Assembly: GCA_018676675.1 (NCBI GenBank)
Contig: JABHEG010000066.1
Location: 1-64,000 of the forward strand
Length of the DNA: 64,000 bases
Direction of reading: 5' to 3'
DNA from: Lentisphaerota bacterium
GTDB taxonomy: Bacteria; Verrucomicrobiota; Lentisphaeria; Oligosphaerales; JABHEG01
A model generated the notes under the pieces. It was not told the origin of the DNA. It worked only from the letters and a program-made list of their open reading frames with translations, and ran no database searches. Shown piece after piece: positions 26,897 through 35,899 of this stretch (within the stretch, counting starts at the first letter, position 1; each line of letters begins with the position of its first letter). Position numbers and translations under genes: made by a program.

Positions 26897-28346
26897 TCAA
26901 CGGGTCGGTCGGGAAGCTCCTCCCTTCGGTTTGGGCTTCGCCGCCCCTGCCGCGCCCTTGAAATCCCATCGCTGCTCTCCCGTGGCACCGTCCCCAGTCG
27001 GCGTGATCTCAATCCAGTCGATCTCCACGGGGTGCTTCTGAACAGGTGGGAAGAGACGCAGATGGATCAGGCGCCCCTCGACGGCAAGTGGCACGCTCAG
27101 CTCCTGCCAGTTGCCGCCACGGGTAGTGAATGGCGTCGTCTGTCCGCTCTTCGGGAAGCGCTTCTGGCCTTCCGTTCGCCACTGCAGTCGGCCGGTGCCA
27201 TTTCCAGGTGTCCGGATCCGAAGTCTGACCTCCACGGGGCCGTCGGCCCGTACCTTGGCATTGGCGAGAAGCGGCTTGCCGCCAACAGCCCTGATCCGGA
27301 GCGAATCAGACTCCACGGAAACAGCACCGCCCCTGGCGAGCCACCCCAGCATCGCTGCCTTGCTGACGGGGGGGCGCGGACTTGGCGGCGACCGGCGGCT
27401 TCTTCGACCTGGGCATCTTCAGCCCGCCCTTCATGCGGAACCCATAGGTGCCCAGCCCCCCTTTCCTGAGTCTTCCGGCGTGCTTCCCATAGTAGATGCC
27501 GACCTTCGCGTCCTTCACGGTCACGTGGAAGAGCTCGATGTTGTCGTTCTTCAGGAACTCGAGTCCAACCGTGTTCTTCCGGCACCAGTCCACCAGCTTT
27601 TCACGCGATTCGTTATCATTCGGAGCGTTGGCGATGGAGTTGAACGGAGCATCCGCCCAGATTCCAGGCGAAACGTGGATCCTGTCGAAAAAACCATATT
27701 CAAGGCAGATGTCGCCCTGTATGCCTTTCTTGAGGAAGGTCCCGTAGACCTCGGAGATCAGCGGGGAACCCCCGCTGTGCAGCACCTCGTAGCCTACCCA
27801 CGAGTTGTAGAAGGTCACCCTCATGACGATGCCGGGCATCTGTTCCCTCAGAACGGTCGGGGGGTACGGCACGGGGTTCTCAGCATTCTGCTCGGGATAC
27901 CAGAAGCTCAGGTTCTTTATCGCACAGGGCCCCCTTCTCGTCCGAATGAATGGTTCGGCGTTCTCGTCTCCCTTGCCGGAGTAGACCATGAAGATGGTTC
28001 CTTTGCCGGAACCGCCTTTCAATGGGCTGGCCCAGTCGCCCTTGAGGGTGACACCGGACTGGAGGATCAAGGTCCCGTTGAACCGGTATCTCCCGGCCGG
28101 GAAGTAGAGCACGCCGCCACCGGTCTTGCTGAGATCGTCGATGGCCTTCTGTACGCTTGCCGTGCAGTCGGTCACCCCTGTCGGGTCTGCCGCATGTGGC
28201 GCATCCGTGATCACCACATCAGCCACGACAACATCGCTCTGATCCAAGGTTGGTTTGACAATCCTGGGCTCTAACGCCGCCAGTGAAGTGGACAGAATAG
28301 TCGTGGCCGCTGCTGTCATTGAGGCTCTTCTCAGGTTGATGCTCAT
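26897..28346 (-). pseudogene. Pectate-lyase-superfamily protein split by a one-base frameshift
   Basis: ATG 28346 follows GGAGG and starts a signal-like N-terminus (MSINLRRASMTAAATTILST). A right-handed beta-helix domain of the pectate-lyase superfamily follows (SVQKAIDDLSKTGGGVLYFPAG). The frame then runs off into unrelated codons and stops at 27306. A second frame, open to 26897, continues with a domain containing VEVRLRIRTPGNGTGRLQW and PVEIDWIEI, a tail I associate with PVC sulfatases. Removing one base from the seven-G run at 27368-27374 joins both frames smoothly (KSAPPVSKAAMLGWL). It is either a real frameshift or a homopolymer sequencing error. Catalytic activity of the beta-helix is not demonstrated. 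Confidence 0.75.
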
Positions 28347-28375
28347 CAAGCTCCTCCGCACCAAACCAACTGATT

Positions 28376-28588
28376 CTAGTACTGATGCTTGTACTTGCCC
28401 GTGCTCTCGATCTTCTTCGGCAGCTCCGCTTTGAACGCGAGTACCTTCTTCTTGAGGCGTGCGGCCACGTCCGGATATTTCTTGGCCACGTTCTTCGCCT
28501 TTGCCGGATCCGCGCAAATGTCGTACAATTGCCCGGCCCAATGGGTGGACGATGACGGCTTGGTGCTATTGATCCTCAGGGCCTGTGC
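28376..28588 (-). pseudogene. C-terminal remnant of a sulfatase
   Basis: In a third frame between the SGNH-sulfatase gene and the pectate-lyase-like gene there is an open stretch ending at TAG 28376. It reads GQLYDICADPAKAKNVAKKY, then PDVAARLKKKVLAFKAELPK. This is the usual end of S1 sulfatases (LYDL, D-P, N-A, P-E-V). The frame is closed upstream by a TGA near 28612 and its first part overlaps the end of the previous gene. No start codon or sulfatase core is present. It looks like the leftover of a sulfatase gene lost by deletion or by recombination with its neighbour. Confidence 0.7.
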
Positions 28589-31199
28589 CGTTCGATCCCT
28601 CGAACGTCAGTCCCTTGACACGCGTGCCGGTCGGTGAACGCGGATCGCCATTGATCGCGAAGTAGACAATTCGGCAGTTGCTGCCGATACTGTCCGCGTT
28701 CTTCTCCGGCGAGATACGCACGTTGAGCGTGTGCTCTTTTCCCGGATCCAGTTCGGCTGCAAGCGTGTAGAGTCGCTGAAGATGCAGTCTCGGGCTGTGC
28801 CGTGTGAACAGGTCCCGCTTCACCCAGGGCGCCCCGTCAACGCTGTGCTCGATGATCCCCGCTGCCGGCCCCGCGATGACCATGATGCCCACAGCCGTGC
28901 CGGTGAACCTGACCGTGAAGCTGTCCCCCGGTTTCTCCCCGGTCAGCTGCGGCAATTCACTCCAGCCTCTGCGGACCTTGCCCCCCTCCTTGTTCGTGTA
29001 GTCGGTGACGATGTGGAATCCCTTGCACTCGGCCGCCAACCCCGGCGGGAACAGCTTGCCGTCATCGTAACAGAACGCGTCCAGCTTGTCCGACAGAGGA
29101 TGGGGCGTTGTCGCGGCCGTCGGCGCGTCGGCCCAGGCGACGTCCAACAGCCTGGCGATGCTCTTCGCGTAGAGCTTTTGACCGAAGGGCGAGGGATGCA
29201 AGCTTTTGAAGTCGTCTTTCCAGGTGAATTCGCCACGGTTGATCCGCTCGGTCACCTCCAAGGTGAGGTCCAGTGAAGCGACGCCATAGTGCTCGGCAAC
29301 GGATTCGTGGCTCGCGATGACCTCCGGCGTCCGTCCCTGATTGTAGTCCTCGACCTTGCTCGGGCAGGCGAAGTGCATCATCACGATGTCCATGTCCGGG
29401 TTCGCTGTCCGGGCATGCCGGACAATCCCCTCCATGCCGCGCATCTGCTCGTCTGCCGTGCGTCCGATGGCCAGATCGTTGACCGCAGCTTCTTCGAACA
29501 GAAGATCGATCTTGCCCTTATCCAGCACATCTCGACCCAAACGAAAGGCGCCATAGGTCGATCCCGTTGACCCGACGCCCGCAAGGATGAACTTGAGCTT
29601 GGCCTCCGGGAAGCGGCGCCTCAGGTCAGCGGCGACCAGCTTGCGCCAGTTCATGCCGGTGATCGAGCCGCCGACAAAGGCAACCGTTCCTTGCTTCGTC
29701 GTCTCGAAGACGCGCTGCGCGTTCTTCAGGCCATTGCGCAGGTTGAAGTAGTTCTTCGTGGAGGCAGGCGTTGGCGCGTCACGTCTTGCGGCAGGTTCTT
29801 CGGGGGCCGATTGTGCCTGCCGTTTTGGCGGTGTCGCCCGTGTCGGCAGCGGCGGCAGGGATTCATCCCAGGTCGTGATGGATCGGAGCATGCTGGCAGC
29901 CTTTTCGGGGTACTTGGCGATGACGTTCGTTGTTTCATTCGGGTCATTCAGCAAGTTATAGAGCTCGTCGCCATCACGCCTGTTCACATGGTATTTCCAA
30001 TGGCGGTCCAGGGCAGTCGGATACTGCTTCTTCCAGAACAGGAAGCGCTCCGGATTCCGCTCCCCGCCCAGCCAGATATCGGCGACATCCAGTCCCTCGA
30101 ACTGGTCCTTGTCGTATGACGTTCCGGTCAGGCGACACAACGTCGGCAGGAAGTCCAGGCCGGAGAGAACACTGGTGTCATTGACCGCATCAACAGGGAC
30201 CTTGCCCGGCCAACGGACGATGAAGGGGATCCGCGGTCCACCTTCGTACAGCTCGTGCTTCCCGCCCCGAAGTCCCTGGGCCCACCCCATCATGTTCGCG
30301 CGGGTTTTGTCGCCGGCCTGGTTGGGCTTGTTCTCGTTGAGTGTATTCCTGGCGGGGCCCTGATCACTGGAGAAGATGACGATCGTGTTCTCCGAAAGCC
30401 CCAGCTGATCCAGCTTCTTCAGCAACCGGCCGATAGCTGCGTCCAGGCTCCAGACGTCGGCGAGGTAGTTCTTCATGCAGGCATTGACACTCAGGCCCCA
30501 TTCGTTTCTGCATATATCGAACTTATTGACCTTCATGTACGGACCGAAAAGCGATTCATCGACCTGCAGATCACTGAACTTCGCGGCAAACGCTGTATCC
30601 GATGGGACGCGAAAATGCGTAATGTGGGCCCACACATTGACATAGAACGGCCCGTCCTTGTGGCGTTCGATGAAGTCAATGGAAGCCTCGAATGTGTTGT
30701 CGTCACGACCTTTCGTGCGGTCCTTCAGGGACTCGAGAACCTTGATCTCATCAATGCCATAGCTGAATGCGGGTGGATTCTTTTCCGACACATGTGACCC
30801 TCTGGCTCCGGGCCCGATGTGCCACTTCCCAAAGTGTCCGGTGGCATATCCGTTGTTCCTGAGCAGTTCCGTGATGGTCTTGCGATCCCCAAAGCCCTTT
30901 TCGCCGATCCGATGTCCGAAGCTGCGGGGATGCCGGCTCGTCATGAAGCCTGCTCTGCTGGGCTGGCAGGTCACTCCCGTGGCGTAGAAACGGGTGAACC
31001 GCGTACCGCTTTTGGCGAGGCGGTCGATATTCGGTGTCTTCGCATAGGGGTGACCGTAGCAACCGAGATCGCCGTAGCCCAAGTCGTCGGCGAGGATGAA
31101 AACGATATTGGGCCGCTCCGCGCTCTGAACCGAAACTGTCGCAAGCGCCAACGCCAGGGATGCTGTTCTCAGTAGTGGTTTCGCTAGGTTGAGGTCCAT
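28566..31199 (-). CDS. Exported sulfatase fused to an SGNH/GDSL hydrolase
   Basis: The protein is 877 aa from ATG 31199, which shares a base with the stop of the upstream double sulfatase (TGATG) and has AAGGA before it. A signal peptide precedes PNIVFILADDLGYGD. The formylglycine site is CQPSR (Cys78), the core C-x-P-x-R motif. Sulfatase ends near residue 470; a Pro/Ala-rich linker leads to an SGNH hydrolase with GGS (TVAFVGGSITG), an N-D pair (EEAAVNDLAIG) and LHPSPFGQ. A C-terminal beta domain follows. Sulfate-ester and acyl-ester removal in one chain would suit an acetylated, sulfated polysaccharide. Formylglycine maturation needs an enzyme not seen in this window. Confidence 0.9.
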   Translation of the reverse strand: MDLNLAKPLLRTASLALALATVSVQSAERPNIVFILADDLGYGDLGCYGHPYAKTPNIDRLAKSGTRFTRFYATGVTCQPSRAGFMTSRHPRSFGHRIGEKGFGDRKTITELLRNNGYATGHFGKWHIGPGARGSHVSEKNPPAFSYGIDEIKVLESLKDRTKGRDDNTFEASIDFIERHKDGPFYVNVWAHITHFRVPSDTAFAAKFSDLQVDESLFGPYMKVNKFDICRNEWGLSVNACMKNYLADVWSLDAAIGRLLKKLDQLGLSENTIVIFSSDQGPARNTLNENKPNQAGDKTRANMMGWAQGLRGGKHELYEGGPRIPFIVRWPGKVPVDAVNDTSVLSGLDFLPTLCRLTGTSYDKDQFEGLDVADIWLGGERNPERFLFWKKQYPTALDRHWKYHVNRRDGDELYNLLNDPNETTNVIAKYPEKAASMLRSITTWDESLPPLPTRATPPKRQAQSAPEEPAARRDAPTPASTKNYFNLRNGLKNAQRVFETTKQGTVAFVGGSITGMNWRKLVAADLRRRFPEAKLKFILAGVGSTGSTYGAFRLGRDVLDKGKIDLLFEEAAVNDLAIGRTADEQMRGMEGIVRHARTANPDMDIVMMHFACPSKVEDYNQGRTPEVIASHESVAEHYGVASLDLTLEVTERINRGEFTWKDDFKSLHPSPFGQKLYAKSIARLLDVAWADAPTAATTPHPLSDKLDAFCYDDGKLFPPGLAAECKGFHIVTDYTNKEGGKVRRGWSELPQLTGEKPGDSFTVRFTGTAVGIMVIAGPAAGIIEHSVDGAPWVKRDLFTRHSPRLHLQRLYTLAAELDPGKEHTLNVRISPEKNADSIGSNCRIVYFAINGDPRSPTGTRVKGLTFEGSNGTGPEDQ

Positions 31200-34100
31200 C
31201 AGTTGTTCCTTCTCGTCTTTTCCAGTTTGATGAAGTCGATGTCCACCGTGATCGGGCTCTTCGCGGGCTCCGGCATGACCATGCCGAGGCGACCGCGCCG
31301 GGTCCACTTGCTCCAGGCCGGGGACTGGGTGACGTCGATCACGTACTCGTGCCACTGCCCGTCGGCGTGCACGTCGAATGGGATGTCCTCGCCCTTCCAG
31401 CCATCGTTGCGGAGCAGGGCTCCGGCAGGGCCGCAGTCGCCCCCGTCCTCAACGGTGACCCTCATGCGAATGCGCAGCGTGGAAAAGGCAGTGATTGCCG
31501 TGCCGCGGTCACGAAAAAGTAGCGGCGTGGGAAACGCCAGGCCGGGGCTGAGTCGGACGCTGAATACCCCGTCCCGAATGACCGGCTCCGAGACCCGGGT
31601 TTCGTTGTTCCTGGTCAGGAGGGCTCCGCCAATGGAGCCGTAATCGAAGTCGAAGAGCACGTTGATGGGCGGGGGGGTCGGCAGCGCCTTCTCCCATGCC
31701 AGGGCCTTCGTGCGCAGGCTGGCGGCGACTTCGGGGTGCTGCTGCGCGAGATTCCGGGCTTCGCCGGGGTCATTGGAAAGGTCATAGAGCTCGTCCCCCT
31801 GCCTGCCGCGGTAGTACCGCCACTTGCCATCGCGGATGGTAAGACCCTCGTGCCCTCGCCAGAACAGCGGCTTCCGACGTGCCCGCTGCGCGCCAAGCCA
31901 CATGTCGGACACGTCCTCGCCGGCGATGTCCGCCGGTGCTTCGACCCCGGCAAGCTTGCAGATGCTCGGGAGCCAATCAACGCCGCCGATGACATTGCTG
32001 TCGTCGACGCGACCGGCCTTGACCTTGCCCGGCCAGCGGATGATGAACGGGATCCTCAGCCCCCCCTCCAGGACCGTATGCTTGGTGCCCCGAAAAGGAC
32101 CGGTGTCTCCCAGCATGTTTTCATCGCCCTCTTTGTACTTGTACTCCTTGCCGTACCTGCCGTCGTTCAGCCTGACCACGGCCGGGCCCTGGTCGCTGGA
32201 GAAGACAACGACAGTATTGTCGCGCAGCCCCAAGTCATCGATCGCCTTCAGCAGGCTCGCAACGTTTCTGTCCAGCGCATAGACGTTAGCCAGGTAGTGC
32301 CGCATCGACACGTTGAGATCGCCGCCGACCTCGATGCAGTCCCGGAACCTGGCCCGCATGTGCTCGGAGAAGTCGGCCGGGTTGATCTTTGCGTCCTTGA
32401 ACTCGGCCAGGTGGTTGGGATGGGACACGACGGGGTAGTGCGTGGAGAAGCCCCAGACGTTGACGTAGAACGGGCGGTCTTTGTTCTTCTTTATGAACTC
32501 GACAGCCTTTTCATAGATCGGGGCATCTCGCCCCTCGGGGGGAACGAGCCTGTGGATATCAATGGGACCGCAGCGATCGTATTCGTCAACGCCGTAGACC
32601 CCGGCGGCACGCTCCTTTATCGGGCCGATATGCCACTTCCCGAAATGCCCGGTTGCGTAGCCGGCCTTGTTCAGAAGTTCAGTTATTGTGACTCGGTCTC
32701 CGAACCCGAAACGAGCCGGGCTTCTGGGAAACTGCGGCCAACCGAGGCCTGTCATGACCCCGGTCCGGCTCGGACTGCAGGTTTGCCCGGCCGCGTAGGC
32801 CTGGGTGAACTGCGTGCCCTCAGAAGCCAGCTTGTCGAGCGTGGGCGTCTTGGCGTACGGATGGCCGTAGCAGGCGAGATCGCGATAGCCGAGGTCGTCC
32901 GCGAACATGAACACGAAATTGGGGGGGCTCTCCGCGCTCGGTTCCAGTTCGATGAAGTCAATCTCAACCGTGACGGGGCTCTTGTCGGGCTCGGGCATGA
33001 CCATGCCGATGCGTCCGCGCGGGGTCCATTGGCTCCAGGCCGGTGATTGCGTAACATCGATCACGTACTCGTGCCACTCGCCGTCGGCATGGACCTCGAA
33101 GGGAATATCCTTGCCCTTCCATTGGTCGTGCCGCAGCAGGGCTCTTGCCGGGCCGCAGGTCCCGCCATCCTCAACAGTGACTTTCATACGAACGCGCATC
33201 GCGGAAAAGACCGTGGTTGCCATGGCGCCATCCCGAAAGAGCAACGGCGTTGGATGCACCAGCCCGGGGCTGAGACGGACGTTGAAGACCCCGTCCCGGA
33301 TCACCGTCTCCGAGATCCGAGTCTCGTTGTTCCGCGTCAGGAGGTGGCCTCCGAGGCGGTCCCGCTTGAAGTCGAAGAGCATGCTGACCGGGGGGTACTT
33401 CGCGGGTGAACCGAGCTGGTCGGGGACGGGGATCAGATAGTCCGGCTTCTGCTCCACGACCTCCTGCTGCCAGTGATCGAACGCGGCCTGCATGGCCGCG
33501 AACTTCTCGGGGTTCGCTTGTGCCAGGTTCGTTGCCTCGGAGATGTCGTTCGCCAGGTTGAACAGCTCGACGGTAGGTTCTGCGGACCGTTCGTTCTTCC
33601 CGATGTTCCTGTAGGTCCGCAGCAGTTTCCAGTCGCCGGCGCGAAAGGCTTCCTGACGCAGGGAGTTGAAGTTTGGGCTCCAATCGCGACGACGCCAGCC
33701 GAGCACGCGGTCGCGGACCGGTTCGGCGTTGCCTTGCAGGATGGGGAGCAGATCCATGCCGTCCAGCTTACGGGCCGGCGGCACGCGTTTCAGGGCACCA
33801 CCCGCAGCCAGCATGGTAACCGACGCATCCATCATGATCGACGGTTGCGCACTGACGGTTCCCGGCGGGATCACACCGGGCCATTGCATCAGGCACGGGA
33901 CGCGGATCCCGCCTTCCTCGAGCCACTGCTTCTGCTTCTTCAGTGGCCAACAATTCCCGGCACGCATGCCCCCGTTGTCACTGGTAAACATGATCATCGT
34001 GTTGTCGATCAGGCCTCGTTCCTCCAAAGCCCCGAGGATCTTCCCGATGCGTGAATCGAGGTACTCGACCATCTTGACGAAGGCTGCCCGCCCTTCCGGC

Positions 34101-34843
34101 GAAGTGGCTTTGGGCTGTTCGTCGAAGGCCAGGGATGGATCGGCGGGGTCCTGGAGCGGGCTGTGTGGGACAGCGAAGGGCAGGTAGAGGAAGAACGGCT
34201 TGTTTGTATTCGCGTTGATGAACTCGAGCGCCTTGTCCGTCCAGATGTCGGTCAGGTATTTGCCGCGAAGGCTGGTGACGCGCACGCCGCCGGTGCCGAA
34301 GAGCATCTCACGCCCCTGGCAGTCGGGGTTCTTGTTCTGGTGCTGGAAATAGCCGGTGTTGTGGTCGATGATCAGCCAGTCGTCGAACCCGTGCGCGCCT
34401 GGCCAGGAGACGTCCTTCACCTCGCCTACGTTCCACTTGCCGTAACAGGCCGTGGCATAGCCGGCCTCCTTCAGCCACATGCCGATCGTCGGCTCCCTGG
34501 CTGCGACCATCCCGTCGGGGGATCCGCGATAGGCTTCGGCCCATTCGCCCAGTCGACTCGAGTACCGGGCGCTGAGCAGGGCGCGACGCGACGGCGAGCA
34601 GAGCGGGGCCGCCGAATGGAAATCCGTCAGTCGCGCGCCATTCCGCGCCATGCGGTCCAGGGCCGGCGTTCGGATCGGCGTGTTGTTGGGGGCCTCGCCC
34701 TTGGCATCCGGGTTGTAGCTGCTCAAGTCCCCGTACCCAAGATCGTCGGCGAGCATGAAGATGATGTTCGGTTTGGCGACGACCCATTGGGACAGCACCG
34801 TCGTCAAGGCGGCTACGGCTATGGTGAAGTGTTTCAGCGTCAT
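31199..34843 (-). CDS. Double sulfatase: two S1 modules, each followed by the same beta-sandwich tail
   Basis: The protein is 1214 aa from ATG 34843, after AAGGAAG. The signal peptide is MTLKHFTIAVAALTTVLSQWVVA. Module 1 has its formylglycine site at CSPSR (Cys82). A tail domain follows at about residues 500-650. Module 2 starts with PNFVFMFADDLGYRD and has CSPSR at Cys689. A second copy of the tail (about 1060-1214) closes the protein. The two tails share long identical runs (VIDVTQSPAWS). Module 1 resembles the sulfatase at 38484-39914 (RLGEWAEAY), whereas module 2 resembles the sulfatase of the next gene (GYATGHFGKWHIGP). It therefore joins two subfamilies and probably removes two different sulfate groups. 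Confidence 0.9.
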   Translation of the reverse strand: MTLKHFTIAVAALTTVLSQWVVAKPNIIFMLADDLGYGDLSSYNPDAKGEAPNNTPIRTPALDRMARNGARLTDFHSAAPLCSPSRRALLSARYSSRLGEWAEAYRGSPDGMVAAREPTIGMWLKEAGYATACYGKWNVGEVKDVSWPGAHGFDDWLIIDHNTGYFQHQNKNPDCQGREMLFGTGGVRVTSLRGKYLTDIWTDKALEFINANTNKPFFLYLPFAVPHSPLQDPADPSLAFDEQPKATSPEGRAAFVKMVEYLDSRIGKILGALEERGLIDNTMIMFTSDNGGMRAGNCWPLKKQKQWLEEGGIRVPCLMQWPGVIPPGTVSAQPSIMMDASVTMLAAGGALKRVPPARKLDGMDLLPILQGNAEPVRDRVLGWRRRDWSPNFNSLRQEAFRAGDWKLLRTYRNIGKNERSAEPTVELFNLANDISEATNLAQANPEKFAAMQAAFDHWQQEVVEQKPDYLIPVPDQLGSPAKYPPVSMLFDFKRDRLGGHLLTRNNETRISETVIRDGVFNVRLSPGLVHPTPLLFRDGAMATTVFSAMRVRMKVTVEDGGTCGPARALLRHDQWKGKDIPFEVHADGEWHEYVIDVTQSPAWSQWTPRGRIGMVMPEPDKSPVTVEIDFIELEPSAESPPNFVFMFADDLGYRDLACYGHPYAKTPTLDKLASEGTQFTQAYAAGQTCSPSRTGVMTGLGWPQFPRSPARFGFGDRVTITELLNKAGYATGHFGKWHIGPIKERAAGVYGVDEYDRCGPIDIHRLVPPEGRDAPIYEKAVEFIKKNKDRPFYVNVWGFSTHYPVVSHPNHLAEFKDAKINPADFSEHMRARFRDCIEVGGDLNVSMRHYLANVYALDRNVASLLKAIDDLGLRDNTVVVFSSDQGPAVVRLNDGRYGKEYKYKEGDENMLGDTGPFRGTKHTVLEGGLRIPFIIRWPGKVKAGRVDDSNVIGGVDWLPSICKLAGVEAPADIAGEDVSDMWLGAQRARRKPLFWRGHEGLTIRDGKWRYYRGRQGDELYDLSNDPGEARNLAQQHPEVAASLRTKALAWEKALPTPPPINVLFDFDYGSIGGALLTRNNETRVSEPVIRDGVFSVRLSPGLAFPTPLLFRDRGTAITAFSTLRIRMRVTVEDGGDCGPAGALLRNDGWKGEDIPFDVHADGQWHEYVIDVTQSPAWSKWTRRGRLGMVMPEPAKSPITVDIDFIKLEKTRRNN

Positions 34844-34923
34844 CTTCTTCCTTTGTACGATACGGACAGATCGGCAGTGCAGTGACGGCGCCCGCGTCTC
34901 TTCTCTGAGATCTGGGATGCGGG

Positions 34924-35733
34924 TCATCCGTGTCGTCCCGCCTCGACGCCAATCGCCTCTAATCGACTCGAGTCGACCGCAGTCGATTGGCGTCGTTTCA
35001 CGTCGTTCTCCAACGGCAACGCCCCGCTGCATTCGGGGTAGTTCGGGCAACCCCAGAACTTGCTGCCGGCATGGGGGCCCCGGCGGGCATGACGCAGTCG
35101 CATTGCATCGCCACAGTCCGGGCAGGCGGGGCCGGTTTCCGGTTCCGCACGGGCCGCCGCCCGTTGTCGTGTCAAGCGCTCCCTGAACCCGCCGTCCTCG
35201 AGAAAGCGCTCGCCCTGGGCTTCCAACTGCTTGCGGATCAGGAAATCGGCACGGTCACAAAGCCTCACGAGCGCGTTGGCGACGACGACGGGATCCTCCG
35301 ACTCGAGCCACTTGGCGAATTTCGCCCGGTTCCGTGCCACGGTTCTCGAGAAATTGTGAATGATATTCGGGCCAGGCGGGGTGCGCTCCAGCCGGATGGA
35401 TTTGATCTCAAGGCTGTTCGGGTCATCGTCGCGCCACGGGGTCAGGCCGGCGAGGTTGATGAAGTCCTCGAAATCGAGCTGCAGTTCGGTCAGGCTGGCG
35501 CGGGCCACATCAGTCAGCGTCATTTCTGTCTGCGCGGATGTCGCCGCGCGTTGGGAACCTTCGGCCATGTTCTGGCGACCGGACCGCGCGGCCTGCTCCA
35601 TCTGTTCGGTCTGTCGGTTACTCTTCACGTTGTTCCTGCAGAAGATGACTGTCCCATAGTAGATGATGGTGGCCAGCATGAACGTGTCCATCCGTCGGTA
35701 GCCGCCGCACTTGGTGAAGGTCGCCTCGGACAT
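34924..35733 (-). CDS. Four-helix-bundle suffix protein with topoisomerase-type C4 zinc finger
   Basis: The protein is 269 aa from ATG 35733, after GGAGGAG. Residues about 1-140 are helical and match four-helix-bundle proteins (MDTFMLATIIYYGTVIF, then RQNMAEGSQRAATSAQTEM). A suffix region follows (LTPWRDDDPNSLEIK) that I associate with the four-helix bundle suffix family. Near the end there is a C4 zinc finger of the topoisomerase I type (CPDCGDAM, FWGCPNYPECSG), which suggests nucleic-acid binding. The last 18 or so codons are read from the flanking repeat. It lies inside a sulfatase operon, in the same direction, with no obvious functional link. Its biochemical role is unknown. Confidence 0.85.
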   Translation of the reverse strand: MSEATFTKCGGYRRMDTFMLATIIYYGTVIFCRNNVKSNRQTEQMEQAARSGRQNMAEGSQRAATSAQTEMTLTDVARASLTELQLDFEDFINLAGLTPWRDDDPNSLEIKSIRLERTPPGPNIIHNFSRTVARNRAKFAKWLESEDPVVVANALVRLCDRADFLIRKQLEAQGERFLEDGGFRERLTRQRAAARAEPETGPACPDCGDAMRLRHARRGPHAGSKFWGCPNYPECSGALPLENDVKRRQSTAVDSSRLEAIGVEAGRHG

Positions 35734-35824
35734 GGGTACAGCTCCTCCCTGCTTGGATGTCTCGACTTGAGTCGACGTCAATCGCCTGGTGTCGACTCGA
35801 CTCGATTGACATCGACTGGCGGCG
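34943..35824. mobile_element. Four-helix cassette B flanked by a 53-bp imperfect direct repeat
   Basis: The stretches 34943-34995 and 35772-35824 align without gaps over 53 bp at about 77% identity. Both contain the words TCGACG, CAATCGCCT and TCGACTCGA and end in TGGCG. They lie directly beside the two ends of the four-helix-suffix gene. The left copy includes a perfect 14-bp palindrome TCGACTCGAGTCGA (34963-34976). Further TCGA-type words precede the right copy (35762-35771). That the repeats mark insertion ends is an inference; the alignment was done by eye. Confidence 0.65.
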
Positions 35825-35899
35825 GCCCGCAATGAAAAACTACACCCCGCTCTTCGCCACATGGCTAACATATACTCGCCTAACGCGCAGTGTTCATAT

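Noticed and set aside
27111..28274. 387-codon plus-strand frame opposite the pectate-lyase-like gene
   Set aside because: Its composition is that of a mirrored frame in GC-rich DNA, and the minus strand carries a clear protein family.
31736..33046. 436-codon plus-strand frame
   Set aside because: It lies wholly opposite the double sulfatase and shows no family features.
34943..35824. CRISPR-like array from the TCGA-rich repeats
   Set aside because: Only two long copies 829 bases apart with a gene between; no regular spacers and no cas genes in the window.
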